A stretch of 64,000 bases of DNA from Magnetococcales bacterium (lineage in GTDB: Bacteria; Pseudomonadota; Magnetococcia; Magnetococcales; JADFWU01): positions 1-64,000 of the forward strand of contig JADFWU010000002.1 in the NCBI GenBank assembly GCA_015234045.1, read 5' to 3'. Positions 47,401-55,871 of this stretch are shown here, one piece after another (the stretch's first letter is position 1; each line of letters begins with the position of its first letter). The position numbers and the translations under genes are program-made. A model generated the notes under the pieces. That model was not told where the DNA came from, ran no database searches, and saw only the letters and a program-made list of their open reading frames with translations.

Positions 47401-49252
47401 TTGCTTGGGACAGCTGTGTGTTATCCGAAGCAGTCACCGGTTGTGTCAGATCCTGTCTGTTGGGTTGTTTGACTTCTTCAACACTCAAACCAATGGTGCT
47501 TGCGGAAGGTTTGTTTTCAGGTGTTTTAGCAATTCGTCCCAGGCGGTTGAAGGCGGGTAACGGTTCAACAGGCGCTGTTTGCTCAGAACGGATTGGAGCG
47601 GGACGATGCTCGGTTTCACTTTGGATCTCTGTTGCGATTGGTCCAGGTACATGGATCGCTTCTTCTAAAGTATCCGGCTGGCTGATTGAAGTAGAATCAG
47701 TGGCTGGTTTGTCTTTAATATTTGTTTCAGGCGCAAGAGCATCAGTATTGGTTGATTCAGGCTGTCCGTTGTTTTGTGTTTGATCAGAAGAGGGAGCCAT
47801 AGGCTCATCCAGCCAATCCATTTCAGGCTCTTGGCGGTCTTGATCATACTCTTGGTCACCATGGCCTAAATCGAACACTTTCTCTGTTGCCAGAGGTTTA
47901 ACAGACTGCTTGAGACGATCCCATAGATTGGGGGTATCTCCACTATCGACTTGACCATAGTGCGCTTCATCCTCACGATCTTCTTGATCATCGTGCGTAT
48001 CCGCTTCGGATTGTGCCAAAGATTCAGAATCGAAAAGCGCTTCATCATTGCTGGTGTCAGCGCTGATATCCTCGCTGATATTCCATTCTGCCTCAGCTTG
48101 TTCCAGCTCTTCAGCATGATTGCTTTGAAAGCGGCTAAATAGGTTGCTGACGGCATCACGCAGGGAGTCAGTCAACCGAGGTTCATGGTGTTCCAATTGA
48201 CTGCTAGACGAGGGTGGAGCATCCAGATCATGCTCTTTTGGCGTTCTCCAGGTAGGAATATCCAAATCCTCTGGCTCATCTGGTTCACCATTATCCAGGT
48301 GAATATCCGCTGAGAAATCGGGTTCTGCAAAGGTGTCGTATGTTTCCTGAGACGATGTTGGCGCTGTTTGGGAGGTGTTTGAGGGCAGTGTGGCATCATC
48401 TGGGGTCATCATGTCACGATGAGTTAGATGAGAATTACCTGCTGTGGCTGGTTCAGGCTCTTCTTGAGAAGAAGAGATCTGCAACGTATCAGCGATCCAA
48501 AAAAATCCCATGGCAATGAAACCAAACGGGATAGACAGCAGCTTAAAAGGGGTTGCCAGTGCGGATAATGGTCCTGTTGTAAACTGTTTGGATAGGTTTT
48601 CAATGCTGAAATCATCGCGTAGCGACTGAAGTGCAGCCAAAAATCCGACCAGTGAGAATCGGGTTAGTACCATTGCGGCTATCAGGCCAAGCGGAACCAA
48701 TAGAATCAGTCCGCCCCAGAGTCCGAAAGAGCGTTCAATGAGCAAGGCACCTTGATAGCCAAGCAGACCACCAGGACCAGAAGGTAAGGTTGTGGGTTGT
48801 GTCATGGCCAGGGCGGTGATCAAACTGGTGACATTCATCAGAACAAGAATGCTGAAAAAACGATCCCAGGAGATATTCATCTGTTTGCGCTTAAACAGAC
48901 GGAATCCGATCACTGCGAACACCAGCGGAATCCAGACAGCGGAATAACCTGCCAGCTGGATCATCAGATCGGCTACAAAGGCACCGATCAAGCCACCCAG
49001 GTTGGTTACTTCATGGAGCCCGGTAAAGCTAAACGAAGGATCCGCACGATTATAGGTCGAAAGGCTCAGTACCGAAAAAGCTGAGGCACAAAGCATCATT
49101 AATCCCAGCACTTCACGCACCAAGGGAATATGCGTGGGAAGCTTAATCTTTGGTGTTGGTGGTACTTTGAGTTTTGAACGTGTTCTACGTTTAACGTTGG
49201 ATGTCGGTTTTCTGCGTTTTTTGACGTAATAATTAGTGCGTGACACGGACAC
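44435..49252 (-). CDS. ftsK: DNA translocase FtsK with a very long linker
   Basis: FtsK (1605 residues) pumps and resolves chromosome ends at the division septum. Seen: a basic cytoplasmic N-terminus, four membrane helices (about 45-225), an acidic disordered linker (about 265-1130), the alpha/beta motor with Walker A [9 protein letters not shown] (about 1259) and Walker B [11 protein letters not shown], and a C-terminal winged-helix gamma domain (about 1535-1600) with [28 protein letters not shown] that reads polar sequences. Total length exceeds E. coli FtsK (1329) because of the linker, which holds a seven-unit 20-residue repeat and three AExxAF motifs. A 283-base leader separates it from the RNase J gene upstream. 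Confidence 0.95.
   Translation of the reverse strand: [1605 protein letters not shown]
46409..46828 (-). repeat. Seven 60-base (20-residue) repeats in the ftsK linker
   Basis: Translated from 46828 downwards, seven consecutive 20-residue units begin [48 protein letters not shown] and DELAFEPE. The pattern has an acidic residue at position 1 or 2, a hydrophobic residue at 3 and 5, Thr often at 6, an acidic residue near 8 and Asp near 16. The register is exact with no indels. At DNA level the units are strongly diverged. Confidence 0.8.
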
Positions 49253-49535
49253 CTAACTCCCTGGTCTATAGCGTCTGTTTGAATATGAAACAGACCCTGT
49301 AAGTCCTGCCAAAACAGGCTGGACGATCAAAACCGGTTACCGAGTGTCCAATCAAGACAGTATGAAAGGCAAGAGGCGGCTCATATGCCAAAGGCAATGG
49401 AGTCCACTGCTTCCGAGAGGGAAGCATCCTATCAATCCGCCAGGCCTGATTCGACACTGGTGAATGTTTCGGGCATTTGAGGCACCCGAAACTGATTTTC
49501 AATAATTGAGTTCTTCCATTGTAACGATATGGAAC
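49253..49535 (-). other. ftsK leader region with hairpins and no supported gene
   Basis: This 283-base stretch lies between RNase J and ftsK. It holds a perfect 8-bp hairpin GTCTGTTT/AAACAGAC (49273-49280 with 49288-49295) about 20 bases before the ftsK start. A second hairpin GTTTCGGG/CCCGAAAC lies at 49466-49473 and 49485-49492. Neither has a T-tract. A 78-codon frame (49266-49502, minus) spans most of it but lacks a good ribosome site and has odd composition (rich in Cys, Trp, Arg, Pro), so it is not called as a gene. Confidence 0.45.
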
Positions 49536-51227
49536 TCAGATTTCCATGACAAGCGGAATCACCACAGGCCGACGACCGAGTTTCCGTTTGAAAAAGCGGC
49601 GTAAACCACGAACAGCTAATTCTGGCAGACCTGCTTCATCCTCTTCTCTAAAGTCCATTCCTTTTGGACCCAGAGTGAAGGAATGTTCAACAGCGTCCAG
49701 TGCTTCGTCAAGTAGATCCTGGTTCTCTTCTTCATAGACGATACCACGTGTCATTAACTCTGGACGATTTTTCAGTTTGCCGGTCTTTTTGTCAACTGCA
49801 ATTACCACAACTGCCAAACCAGATTCAGAAATCTGTCTACGATCACGCAATGCGATATCATCGACACCTTCAATGCCCTTACCATCCAGAAGAATACGAC
49901 CATGATGCACGTGATCAATAACGCGGACACCTTCGCTATCCAGGCGAACGCGGTCACCATTTTCCATCACAAGGCTGTTTGATTCGGGCACACCCATACT
50001 GGTTGCCAGTTTGCGATGTAGGTTGAGATGATGCATTTCACCATGAATCGGAATGAAATAGTTGGGCTTGGTCAACGCCAGCATCAGTTTAAGATCATCC
50101 TGAGGTGCATGGCCGGAGACGTGAATCCCTTTGCGATTTTTTTCATGATAGACATCAGCGCCCAGAGCAAACAGCTTATTGATCAAGGTCCAGATAGTGC
50201 GTTCATTACCAGGAATGAATTTGGAGGAGAAAACCACCATATCACCTTTTTGGATACGAATGGTCTTATGGTCTCCGGCGGTGATTCTGGTCAATGAGGA
50301 GTTAGGTTCACCCTGACTGCCAGTGGAAAGGATCACCAGTTTATCTCGGCGGATTTTTTTAAACTGTTTGATATCGACCAAGGTGTTTTCAGGCACTTTC
50401 AAATGGCCTAAGCTTTGGGCGATCTGGAGATTGTTGAGCATGGAACGGCCACTGGGTGCTACTTGCCGTCCCACTGCAACGGCGGCATTGATGACCTGTT
50501 GGGTGCGTTCGATATTGGATGAAAAAGCTGCTGTAATGATCAGCTTTTCCGCCTTGGCGAACAGGCGTTGAAGCTCTTTTCCGACGACCTGTTCTGAGAT
50601 GGTGCGTCCGGTTTTGTCCACATTGGTAGAGTCGGACAGCAGTGCCAGCACGCCCTGTTCACCATAACGGGCCAGGCTAAACAGATCGGTAGGGCGGTTG
50701 TTAATGGGTGTATGGTCAATATTGAAGTCACCGGTATGAATAACTGTGCCAATTGGTGTTGTAATTGCCAGGGCAGCAGCGTCTACGATGGAGTGGGTCA
50801 CTTGCATTGGTTCGATGTTGAACGGTCCGACCTGAAATTTCTGTCGGTAGCGCATTTCAGTAAAGACGGCCTTACCAAGAAGGCGGTGCTCTCTGAATTT
50901 GCCTTTCAACAGCCCGATGGACATACCGGTTCCATAGATTGGTGCGGGAACCTGTGGCCATATTTGTGGCATGGCACCGATGTGATCCTCATGACCATGG
51001 GTAATCACATAGCCTACAACACGTTCACGGTTTTCCAGAAGATAGCGAAAATCTGGAATGATCTGATCAACACCCGGTGTTTCGGCGGTTGGAAACGTGA
51101 TGCCACAGTCAACGATCAATAGCTTATCGTTGAACTCGTAGACCATCAGATTCATGCCGATTTCACCCAGGCCACCCAGCGGAACAATGTCGATAAACTT
51201 TTTATCCGATGCTTGTTGGTTCGACAT
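49536..51227 (-). CDS. rnj: Ribonuclease J
   Basis: This 563-residue beta-CASP metallo-beta-lactamase nuclease has 5'-3' exo- and endonuclease activity on RNA. Seen: zinc motif HGHEDH (77-82), HTGDFNID (motif 3), SDSTN, beta-CASP FSSNIERTQQ, STGSQGEP and HVSGHAPQDD. Length fits RNase J1/J2. RNase J is standard in Firmicutes and occurs in alphaproteobacteria; among proteobacteria lacking it, RNase E does this work. It lies between tatC (116 bases upstream) and ftsK on the same strand. Confidence 0.93.
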   Translation of the reverse strand: MSNQQASDKKFIDIVPLGGLGEIGMNLMVYEFNDKLLIVDCGITFPTAETPGVDQIIPDFRYLLENRERVVGYVITHGHEDHIGAMPQIWPQVPAPIYGTGMSIGLLKGKFREHRLLGKAVFTEMRYRQKFQVGPFNIEPMQVTHSIVDAAALAITTPIGTVIHTGDFNIDHTPINNRPTDLFSLARYGEQGVLALLSDSTNVDKTGRTISEQVVGKELQRLFAKAEKLIITAAFSSNIERTQQVINAAVAVGRQVAPSGRSMLNNLQIAQSLGHLKVPENTLVDIKQFKKIRRDKLVILSTGSQGEPNSSLTRITAGDHKTIRIQKGDMVVFSSKFIPGNERTIWTLINKLFALGADVYHEKNRKGIHVSGHAPQDDLKLMLALTKPNYFIPIHGEMHHLNLHRKLATSMGVPESNSLVMENGDRVRLDSEGVRVIDHVHHGRILLDGKGIEGVDDIALRDRRQISESGLAVVVIAVDKKTGKLKNRPELMTRGIVYEEENQDLLDEALDAVEHSFTLGPKGMDFREEDEAGLPELAVRGLRRFFKRKLGRRPVVIPLVMEI

Positions 51228-51343
51228 TTAACATTCTCCAATATGATCTGGCCGTTTTCCCTGGCCGTTATCGCTGGGTTTGTTCAGCGTTAATTTATTA
51301 TTTTCAGCATGTTTGATAGGTCACAGGCTGTTGTCGCTGGTTG

Positions 51344-52132
51344 CTATTCAGCATCTTTCTTCAATCTGGCGGCATCTTCGGCGGCTTCTTCCAATTTGTG
51401 GGCTTCGCGTTTTTTTTCAATCATGCGACCACCGATGATGGCAATTTCGTACATGGTAAGCAGTGGTAGCGCCAAAAACACCTGAGTAAATGGATCTGGC
51501 GGTGTCAGGATGGCTGCGGCAACAAAAGCGATAACAATGCTGTATTTGCGTTTTTTTACCAGGCCAGCCGTGGTGATCAGTCCTGTTTTGACCATCAGCA
51601 GTAAGCCAAGGGGCATTTCAAACGCAATACCAAAGGCAAAGATGAGTTTAATCACCAAATTGAGATACTCCTTCAGAGAAGGAAGCGCCTCAATGGTGGG
51701 TGTGACAAATCCTAGGAAGAATTTGAAAGCTAATGGAAAAACGAATAGATAAGCCAGTGCTCCACCAGTGAAAAACAGAACTGGTGTTAATAGAAGAAAG
51801 GGCAGAATTGTCCGTTTTTCATGCTGATAGAGACCCGGTGCCACAAACAGCCAAATCTGTGTGAACACCATGGGCAGCGCGAGAAACAGTCCCGAAAAGA
51901 AAGCCACCTTCAAGTAGGTAAAAAAGGCTTCTTGCAGACTGGTATAGATCATTTTAGCATCAGGTCCAATGATGTCGCGCAATGGTTGGACCAGAAAGCC
52001 AAAAATATGTTCAGAAATGGTATAGCAGCCAATGAACATCACCAGGATGGTCACCACAGCGATTACCAGACGCTGACGCAATTCAATCAAATGAGAGAGA
52101 AGCGGTGCTTTATCAACGGGCGCATCGGTCAT
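51344..52132 (-). CDS. tatC: Twin-arginine translocase subunit TatC
   Basis: TatC (262 residues) is the six-helix membrane receptor for twin-arginine signal peptides. Seen: SHLIELRQRLVIAV at the N-terminus, the conserved EAFFTYLKVAFFSGLFLALP loop, FGIAFEMPLGL and a charged C-terminal tail. A frame extension to 52231 adds 33 residues of poor composition that run into tatB; the ATG at 52132 with GAGGA about 10 bases upstream is preferred. It is last in tatABC, 13 bases after tatB. Confidence 0.95.
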   Translation of the reverse strand: MTDAPVDKAPLLSHLIELRQRLVIAVVTILVMFIGCYTISEHIFGFLVQPLRDIIGPDAKMIYTSLQEAFFTYLKVAFFSGLFLALPMVFTQIWLFVAPGLYQHEKRTILPFLLLTPVLFFTGGALAYLFVFPLAFKFFLGFVTPTIEALPSLKEYLNLVIKLIFAFGIAFEMPLGLLLMVKTGLITTAGLVKKRKYSIVIAFVAAAILTPPDPFTQVFLALPLLTMYEIAIIGGRMIEKKREAHKLEEAAEDAARLKKDAE

Positions 52133-52145
52133 GATCGAAACGTCC

Positions 52146-52643
52146 TCAAGCTGTAGAGCCAGTATTGGTGGTATCAGGCACGGCCTTTTGTGGATCAGGC
52201 GTAGTGATCTCTGATGATGCGGTATCCCCATCAGAGCTAGGTGTGTCAGAGGCTGGACTGTTATTTTCAGGCAAAGAAGCAGGCTGTTCAGATAAGTGAT
52301 CTGAACTTTGATTCTCTTGAGTCAGTGTCTCATCCACCGAAGCGGCTGTTACAGGATCACGGGAAAGTGCGGAATCCAGTGGTTCGGGAAACGACTCACC
52401 CAGTTGATCATCGGTTTTGACGGCATTTGGATTGACCTGTGTGGCAACCGGTGGTGTGGCATAGTAATTGGTGGCTTCATTTTCATCCAAACGAATGGTG
52501 TTTTGCACTTCGTTCAGGATTTTGCGCCCTTGGCGCACCACCTTTGCTAACCCTCTGGCTACTTCCGGCAATTTATCTGGACCGATAACCACAAGGGCAA
52601 CGATGACGATGATAAAAATCTCGCCCCATCCCATTCCAAACAT
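52146..52643 (-). CDS. tatB: Sec-independent translocase protein TatB
   Basis: TatB (165 residues) has one N-terminal membrane helix (about 5-20) with the Glu near 8 and VVIGPDKLPEVARGLAK that distinguishes TatB from TatA. An amphipathic helix follows (about 20-55), then a long acidic, Ser/Thr/Pro-rich tail (about 60-165) of the usual disordered type. It forms the TatBC substrate receptor and lies between tatA and tatC on the same strand. Confidence 0.92.
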   Translation of the reverse strand: MFGMGWGEIFIIVIVALVVIGPDKLPEVARGLAKVVRQGRKILNEVQNTIRLDENEATNYYATPPVATQVNPNAVKTDDQLGESFPEPLDSALSRDPVTAASVDETLTQENQSSDHLSEQPASLPENNSPASDTPSSDGDTASSEITTPDPQKAVPDTTNTGSTA

Positions 52644-52661
52644 GGACGACTCCCGATCCGG

Positions 52662-52907
52662 TTAGCCCGCTTTGGGTGCGTCTGGCTTGGCTGTTTCGCT
52701 ATTGACTTGAGCAGCACTTCCATCGGCAGGAGCCGAGGTGGTGGTGTTTTCAGCCGGCGTCGTTAAATCTGGTTCATCCATGGCTTTTTTAAAGCTTTTA
52801 ACACCGCGTCCCATGTCGCCCATCACTTTAGGCAGTTTCCCAGCCCCAAAGATCACCAGGACGATCAGAAGGATGATAACGAGTTCACCAACTCCCAGTC
52901 CGAACAT
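52662..52907 (-). CDS. tatA: Sec-independent translocase protein TatA
   Basis: TatA (81 residues) is the pore-forming subunit: a short N-terminal membrane helix (GELVIILLIVLVIFG), the FGAGKLP hinge and an amphipathic helix MGDMGRGVKSFKKAM. A disordered Thr/Ala/Pro tail follows. GGGAG precedes the ATG. It is first in tatABC. The upstream 238-base gap (52908-53145) contains a perfect 12-base palindrome CCGTATATACGG at 53007-53018 but no gene or clear promoter. Confidence 0.94.
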   Translation of the reverse strand: MFGLGVGELVIILLIVLVIFGAGKLPKVMGDMGRGVKSFKKAMDEPDLTTPAENTTTSAPADGSAAQVNSETAKPDAPKAG

Positions 52908-53145
52908 ATGTGCTCACTCCCTTTATTAATGCAACAGCCAATCATTAGGGATTAACTGATACTTCGTGTGCCGCAGATCAACTGAGGCATTCAGCGTAAT
53001 GCGATTCCGTATATACGGCAATGTGCGCACCACGAAACTAGACATTGTACTCGGCTTTTATCAATGATGAAAGCCTTCCCTCCACACGCCTATTCGGAAA
53101 GAGGCTGATAATTGCGTATGATGTACCAAGAAAGCGGAACCTGTC

Positions 53146-54057
53146 CTACTTAACTTGTGTGCTGCCTTGCAGTTTCATTTTTTCCGCATTTTGTATGGAT
53201 TGGCGCAGTGCCTCACCAGCTCGGCTATCTTCTGGAATAAGTGGCAATAGTTGATTCCAATAGCGCAGTGCATGGTCCCATTCACCGGCACGAAAAGCCA
53301 ATGAGCCAAGGATAATCAACGGTTGAATCCGTTCCGGTTCTCGGCGATTGATCTCTACAAACAGTTCAAGACCCAGAGCAAACAGTCCCTCGTCACCACT
53401 TTGAATCAGCCGTTCACCGAGATAAGTAGCGGCATCACCGTTATCAGGCCATTTTTCCAAAACATGGGCCAAAACCACATAAGCATATGCTGGTCTTCCA
53501 ACACCGGCATGAGAACGTGCCAAATGGAGCCAGCCTTCAAGATCATTTGGCTCTTTTTGTAATCGTAAAGCAAGACCGGTGATTCGTTTCTCAATGTCCA
53601 TCATACTTTGTTGGGACATTGATGAACGTTGCGCCGTGGTTGGCGGGACATCCACGGGTGTACCCTTTTTCAGATAAAGTCCACCAGCACCAATGATCAC
53701 CAACAAAAAGAGTATGAAGCCAACAAAGCGCTCTTTTGGACAGCTATAATGCTGAGAATCATCTTGTGTTTTTTCTGATAGTGTATGGTCAGCAGGGCGT
53801 TCCAGAATAATGCCCAAAGCCTTTTCCAACGGCTGTCTCAGCGCATCTGCTTCTTGCTGTGAGATCAGCCCTGCGGCTTGATCATACTGAAGCTCTTTCA
53901 GTTGGCGTAAAAGCATCTGCCGTTTGGTATCCTGGGCAGTACGTTCATCGCTACCGGAAGCGGGCAGGGCTGCATTGCCATTGCGAAGCCACAACGGATA
54001 GAATACAGCTACCGAGCCAAACAACAGGAGTGCGGGCAGTAGGAAAATCCAGCTCAT
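53146..54057 (-). CDS. CcmI-like cytochrome c biogenesis TPR protein
   Basis: This 303-residue membrane protein has an N-terminal helix (about 2-24), a cytoplasmic stretch LLRQLKELQYDQAAGLISQQEADALRQPLEKAL of the CcmI N-terminal type, and a second helix (about 112-128). A periplasmic TPR domain follows (about 150-290, EPNDLEGWLHLARSHAGVGR). CcmI chaperones apocytochrome c to the haem lyase. No other ccm gene is nearby, so it is an orphan here, and a generic TPR protein is possible. It starts 14 bases after the cyclic-nucleotide-binding gene on the same strand. Confidence 0.65.
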   Translation of the reverse strand: MSWIFLLPALLLFGSVAVFYPLWLRNGNAALPASGSDERTAQDTKRQMLLRQLKELQYDQAAGLISQQEADALRQPLEKALGIILERPADHTLSEKTQDDSQHYSCPKERFVGFILFLLVIIGAGGLYLKKGTPVDVPPTTAQRSSMSQQSMMDIEKRITGLALRLQKEPNDLEGWLHLARSHAGVGRPAYAYVVLAHVLEKWPDNGDAATYLGERLIQSGDEGLFALGLELFVEINRREPERIQPLIILGSLAFRAGEWDHALRYWNQLLPLIPEDSRAGEALRQSIQNAEKMKLQGSTQVK

Positions 54058-54071
54058 TCAGAAGAGTTCCA

Positions 54072-54509
54072 TTACATTTTATGGATTAATTGTTCATTAA
54101 GACTATTGATACGTGCGACCAAAATATCAATCAGCCGATCTTTGAGTTGATCGCGTACCTCAAGTGGTACAGTGCGGAACGTTTCATCTGTGACGCGCAT
54201 TACAACGGTATCCGGTTCATTGGCAATGACGTTGGTGGAGCGTGGGGCACCACTTAGAAAAGCCATTTCGCCGAAAATTGCACCAGCACCAAGATTGGCA
54301 ATAATCTTGTTGGGTTGTTCATTCAAAGTCACACGCGCAGTGCCACGAATCATGATAAAGAATGATTTTTCTTTGGTATTCTGGCGGACGATGAATTCGT
54401 TCTCATTATAGCGGATGAACGTATGCTTCATCGAAGCGATGCTTCGTTGAACCTGCGGGGAGAAAATCTTAAAAATAGGAATTCTTCCTATCAGCTCAAC
54501 CAGTTTCAT
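54072..54509 (-). CDS. Stand-alone cyclic nucleotide-binding domain protein
   Basis: This 145-residue protein is essentially one cNMP-binding domain. It has KEKSFFIMIRGTARV and the phosphate-binding cassette FGEMAFLSGAPRSTNV with the ligand Arg intact. No helix-turn-helix follows, so it is not a CRP transcription factor. It may bind cAMP made by the CHASE2 cyclase at 12570-14768. The ATG at 54509 with GGAG 8 bases upstream is preferred to an upstream one at 54548. The gene precedes the CcmI-like gene by 14 bases and is divergent from mutM. Confidence 0.8.
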   Translation of the reverse strand: MKLVELIGRIPIFKIFSPQVQRSIASMKHTFIRYNENEFIVRQNTKEKSFFIMIRGTARVTLNEQPNKIIANLGAGAIFGEMAFLSGAPRSTNVIANEPDTVVMRVTDETFRTVPLEVRDQLKDRLIDILVARINSLNEQLIHKM

Positions 54510-54670
54510 AATTGCTTCTCCGCTGATGAAAATGTCACGTTGGGGCATGCAGATAAGAGTTAATCCAGCCTATTTTGAAGCATTCCTCACTGAATTTCAA
54601 TTGACGCTGTGAAACATCTTTACCGAATATTTTAGGCGTTACGTAGTGGAATGAATATTGAGGTCCAATG

Positions 54671-55501
54671 ATGCCTGAGCTTCCTGAAGTAGAAACCGTG
54701 TGTCGAGGCGTACAAAATGCGCTGTTAAACAGCGTGATCAAGCAGGTTATCCTTCGTCGGGATACGCTGCGCTGGCCCATTCCTACCAAGGTATTGAGGC
54801 GGACACTGCCGGGTCAGACTCTGATAAGCGTGAATCGTCGAGCAAAGTATCTTTTATTGGGATTTACATCAGGAAATCTGATCATCCATCTTGGCATGTC
54901 CGGTGTGCTCAAGGTAATGGATGGCACTCCAGACGCACAGCGTCATGATCATGTGGATTTTATTTTTGATAATATTCGCACGCTGCGCTATCACGATCCA
55001 AGGCGGTTTGGCGCGATTTTGTGGACCGATGAGGCTATAGATTCGCATAAACTTATCGTTTCGCTTGGGCCTGAGCCATTAGACAATCCCACGTTAGGTC
55101 ATCACTTTGTTAAAATGTTTACCAACCGGCGTGTCGCTATTAAGAACCGTATTATGGACAGCCATGTGGTGGTTGGCGTGGGCAATATCTATGCATCTGA
55201 GATTCTGTTCAGAGCGGGGATACATCCTGAAATACCAGCCGGAGTGCTGGATGAATCGGCGTGTCACCGTCTGGCCGAGGCGACACAATGGGTGTTGAAA
55301 TCGGCCATTGCGCAGGGTGGAACAACATTAAAAGATTATCGTAACAGCCAAGGAAAACCAGGATATTTTCAACAGGAACTTGCTGTTTATAAAAGGGATG
55401 GTCAATCATGTAATCAATGTGGTTCCACAATTGTCCGTACTGTTATGTCGAATCGTGCAACTTATTTTTGTCCGACGTGTCAAACCACCACGATGCCATG
55501 A
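54671..55501 (+). CDS. mutM: Formamidopyrimidine-DNA glycosylase (Fpg/MutM)
   Basis: This 276-residue base-excision repair enzyme removes 8-oxoguanine and formamidopyrimidines. Two ATGs abut (54668 and 54671). The second is chosen because it gives PELPEVE directly after Met, placing the catalytic N-terminal Pro and Glu correctly. Seen: the conserved Lys in NRRAKYLLL, a helix-two-turn-helix (GVGNIYASEILF) and a C-terminal zinc finger with CNQC and CPTC. It runs opposite to the cNMP-binding gene. Confidence 0.95.
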   Translation: MPELPEVETVCRGVQNALLNSVIKQVILRRDTLRWPIPTKVLRRTLPGQTLISVNRRAKYLLLGFTSGNLIIHLGMSGVLKVMDGTPDAQRHDHVDFIFDNIRTLRYHDPRRFGAILWTDEAIDSHKLIVSLGPEPLDNPTLGHHFVKMFTNRRVAIKNRIMDSHVVVGVGNIYASEILFRAGIHPEIPAGVLDESACHRLAEATQWVLKSAIAQGGTTLKDYRNSQGKPGYFQQELAVYKRDGQSCNQCGSTIVRTVMSNRATYFCPTCQTTTMP

Positions 55502-55620
55502 TAATTTGTCAATTATGGCGGGGCAGTTTGGACGGGTCGAACACTTTTTTCTATTCCAATTGAAAAAAGCTGTGGTATCATTCTGGTTCATTGTCCCCTT
55601 TTTAGGATAAGGATATCGCA

Positions 55621-55737
55621 ATGATGGACGAATACAGAAGTACCGATAAAGACCATATCATCATGTTGGGTAGTGGTGTCATTGGGCCATTGTTGATCGT
55701 TATTTCACTGGCCTTGCTTGTCGTTATTGGTTCCTGA
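55621..55737 (+). CDS. Small single-span membrane protein (38 residues)
   Basis: This short frame has AAGGA (55609-55613) 7 bases before tandem ATGs at 55621/55624. The product has a charged N-terminus (MMDEYRSTDKDH) and a hydrophobic helix from about residue 13 to the end (IIMLGSGVIGPLLIV, ISLALLVVIGS). It looks like a tail-anchored inner-membrane small protein. It lies 119 bases after mutM on the same strand. I recognise no family, but the ribosome site and membrane pattern support expression. The region 55738-55871 after it holds no gene or terminator. Confidence 0.6.
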   Translation: MMDEYRSTDKDHIIMLGSGVIGPLLIVISLALLVVIGS

Positions 55738-55871
55738 TTAATTCATATCATTATATAAAAATTGTAAATTCCTCAATGATTTGCAATGGGCTTCTGGATT
55801 GATTCAGAGGTGCGTTTGGTTGCGCTTACAGTGTGCATCACCTGTGGATGATCATCCAATTTAATCATGGA

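Noticed and set aside
44435-49252. FtsK as a fusion of two genes because of its length
   Set aside because: The frame is continuous, with membrane, linker, motor and gamma domains in normal order; only the linker is long.
49266-49502. 78-codon minus-strand frame upstream of ftsK
   Set aside because: No convincing ribosome site and atypical composition; more likely a noncoding or repeated element.
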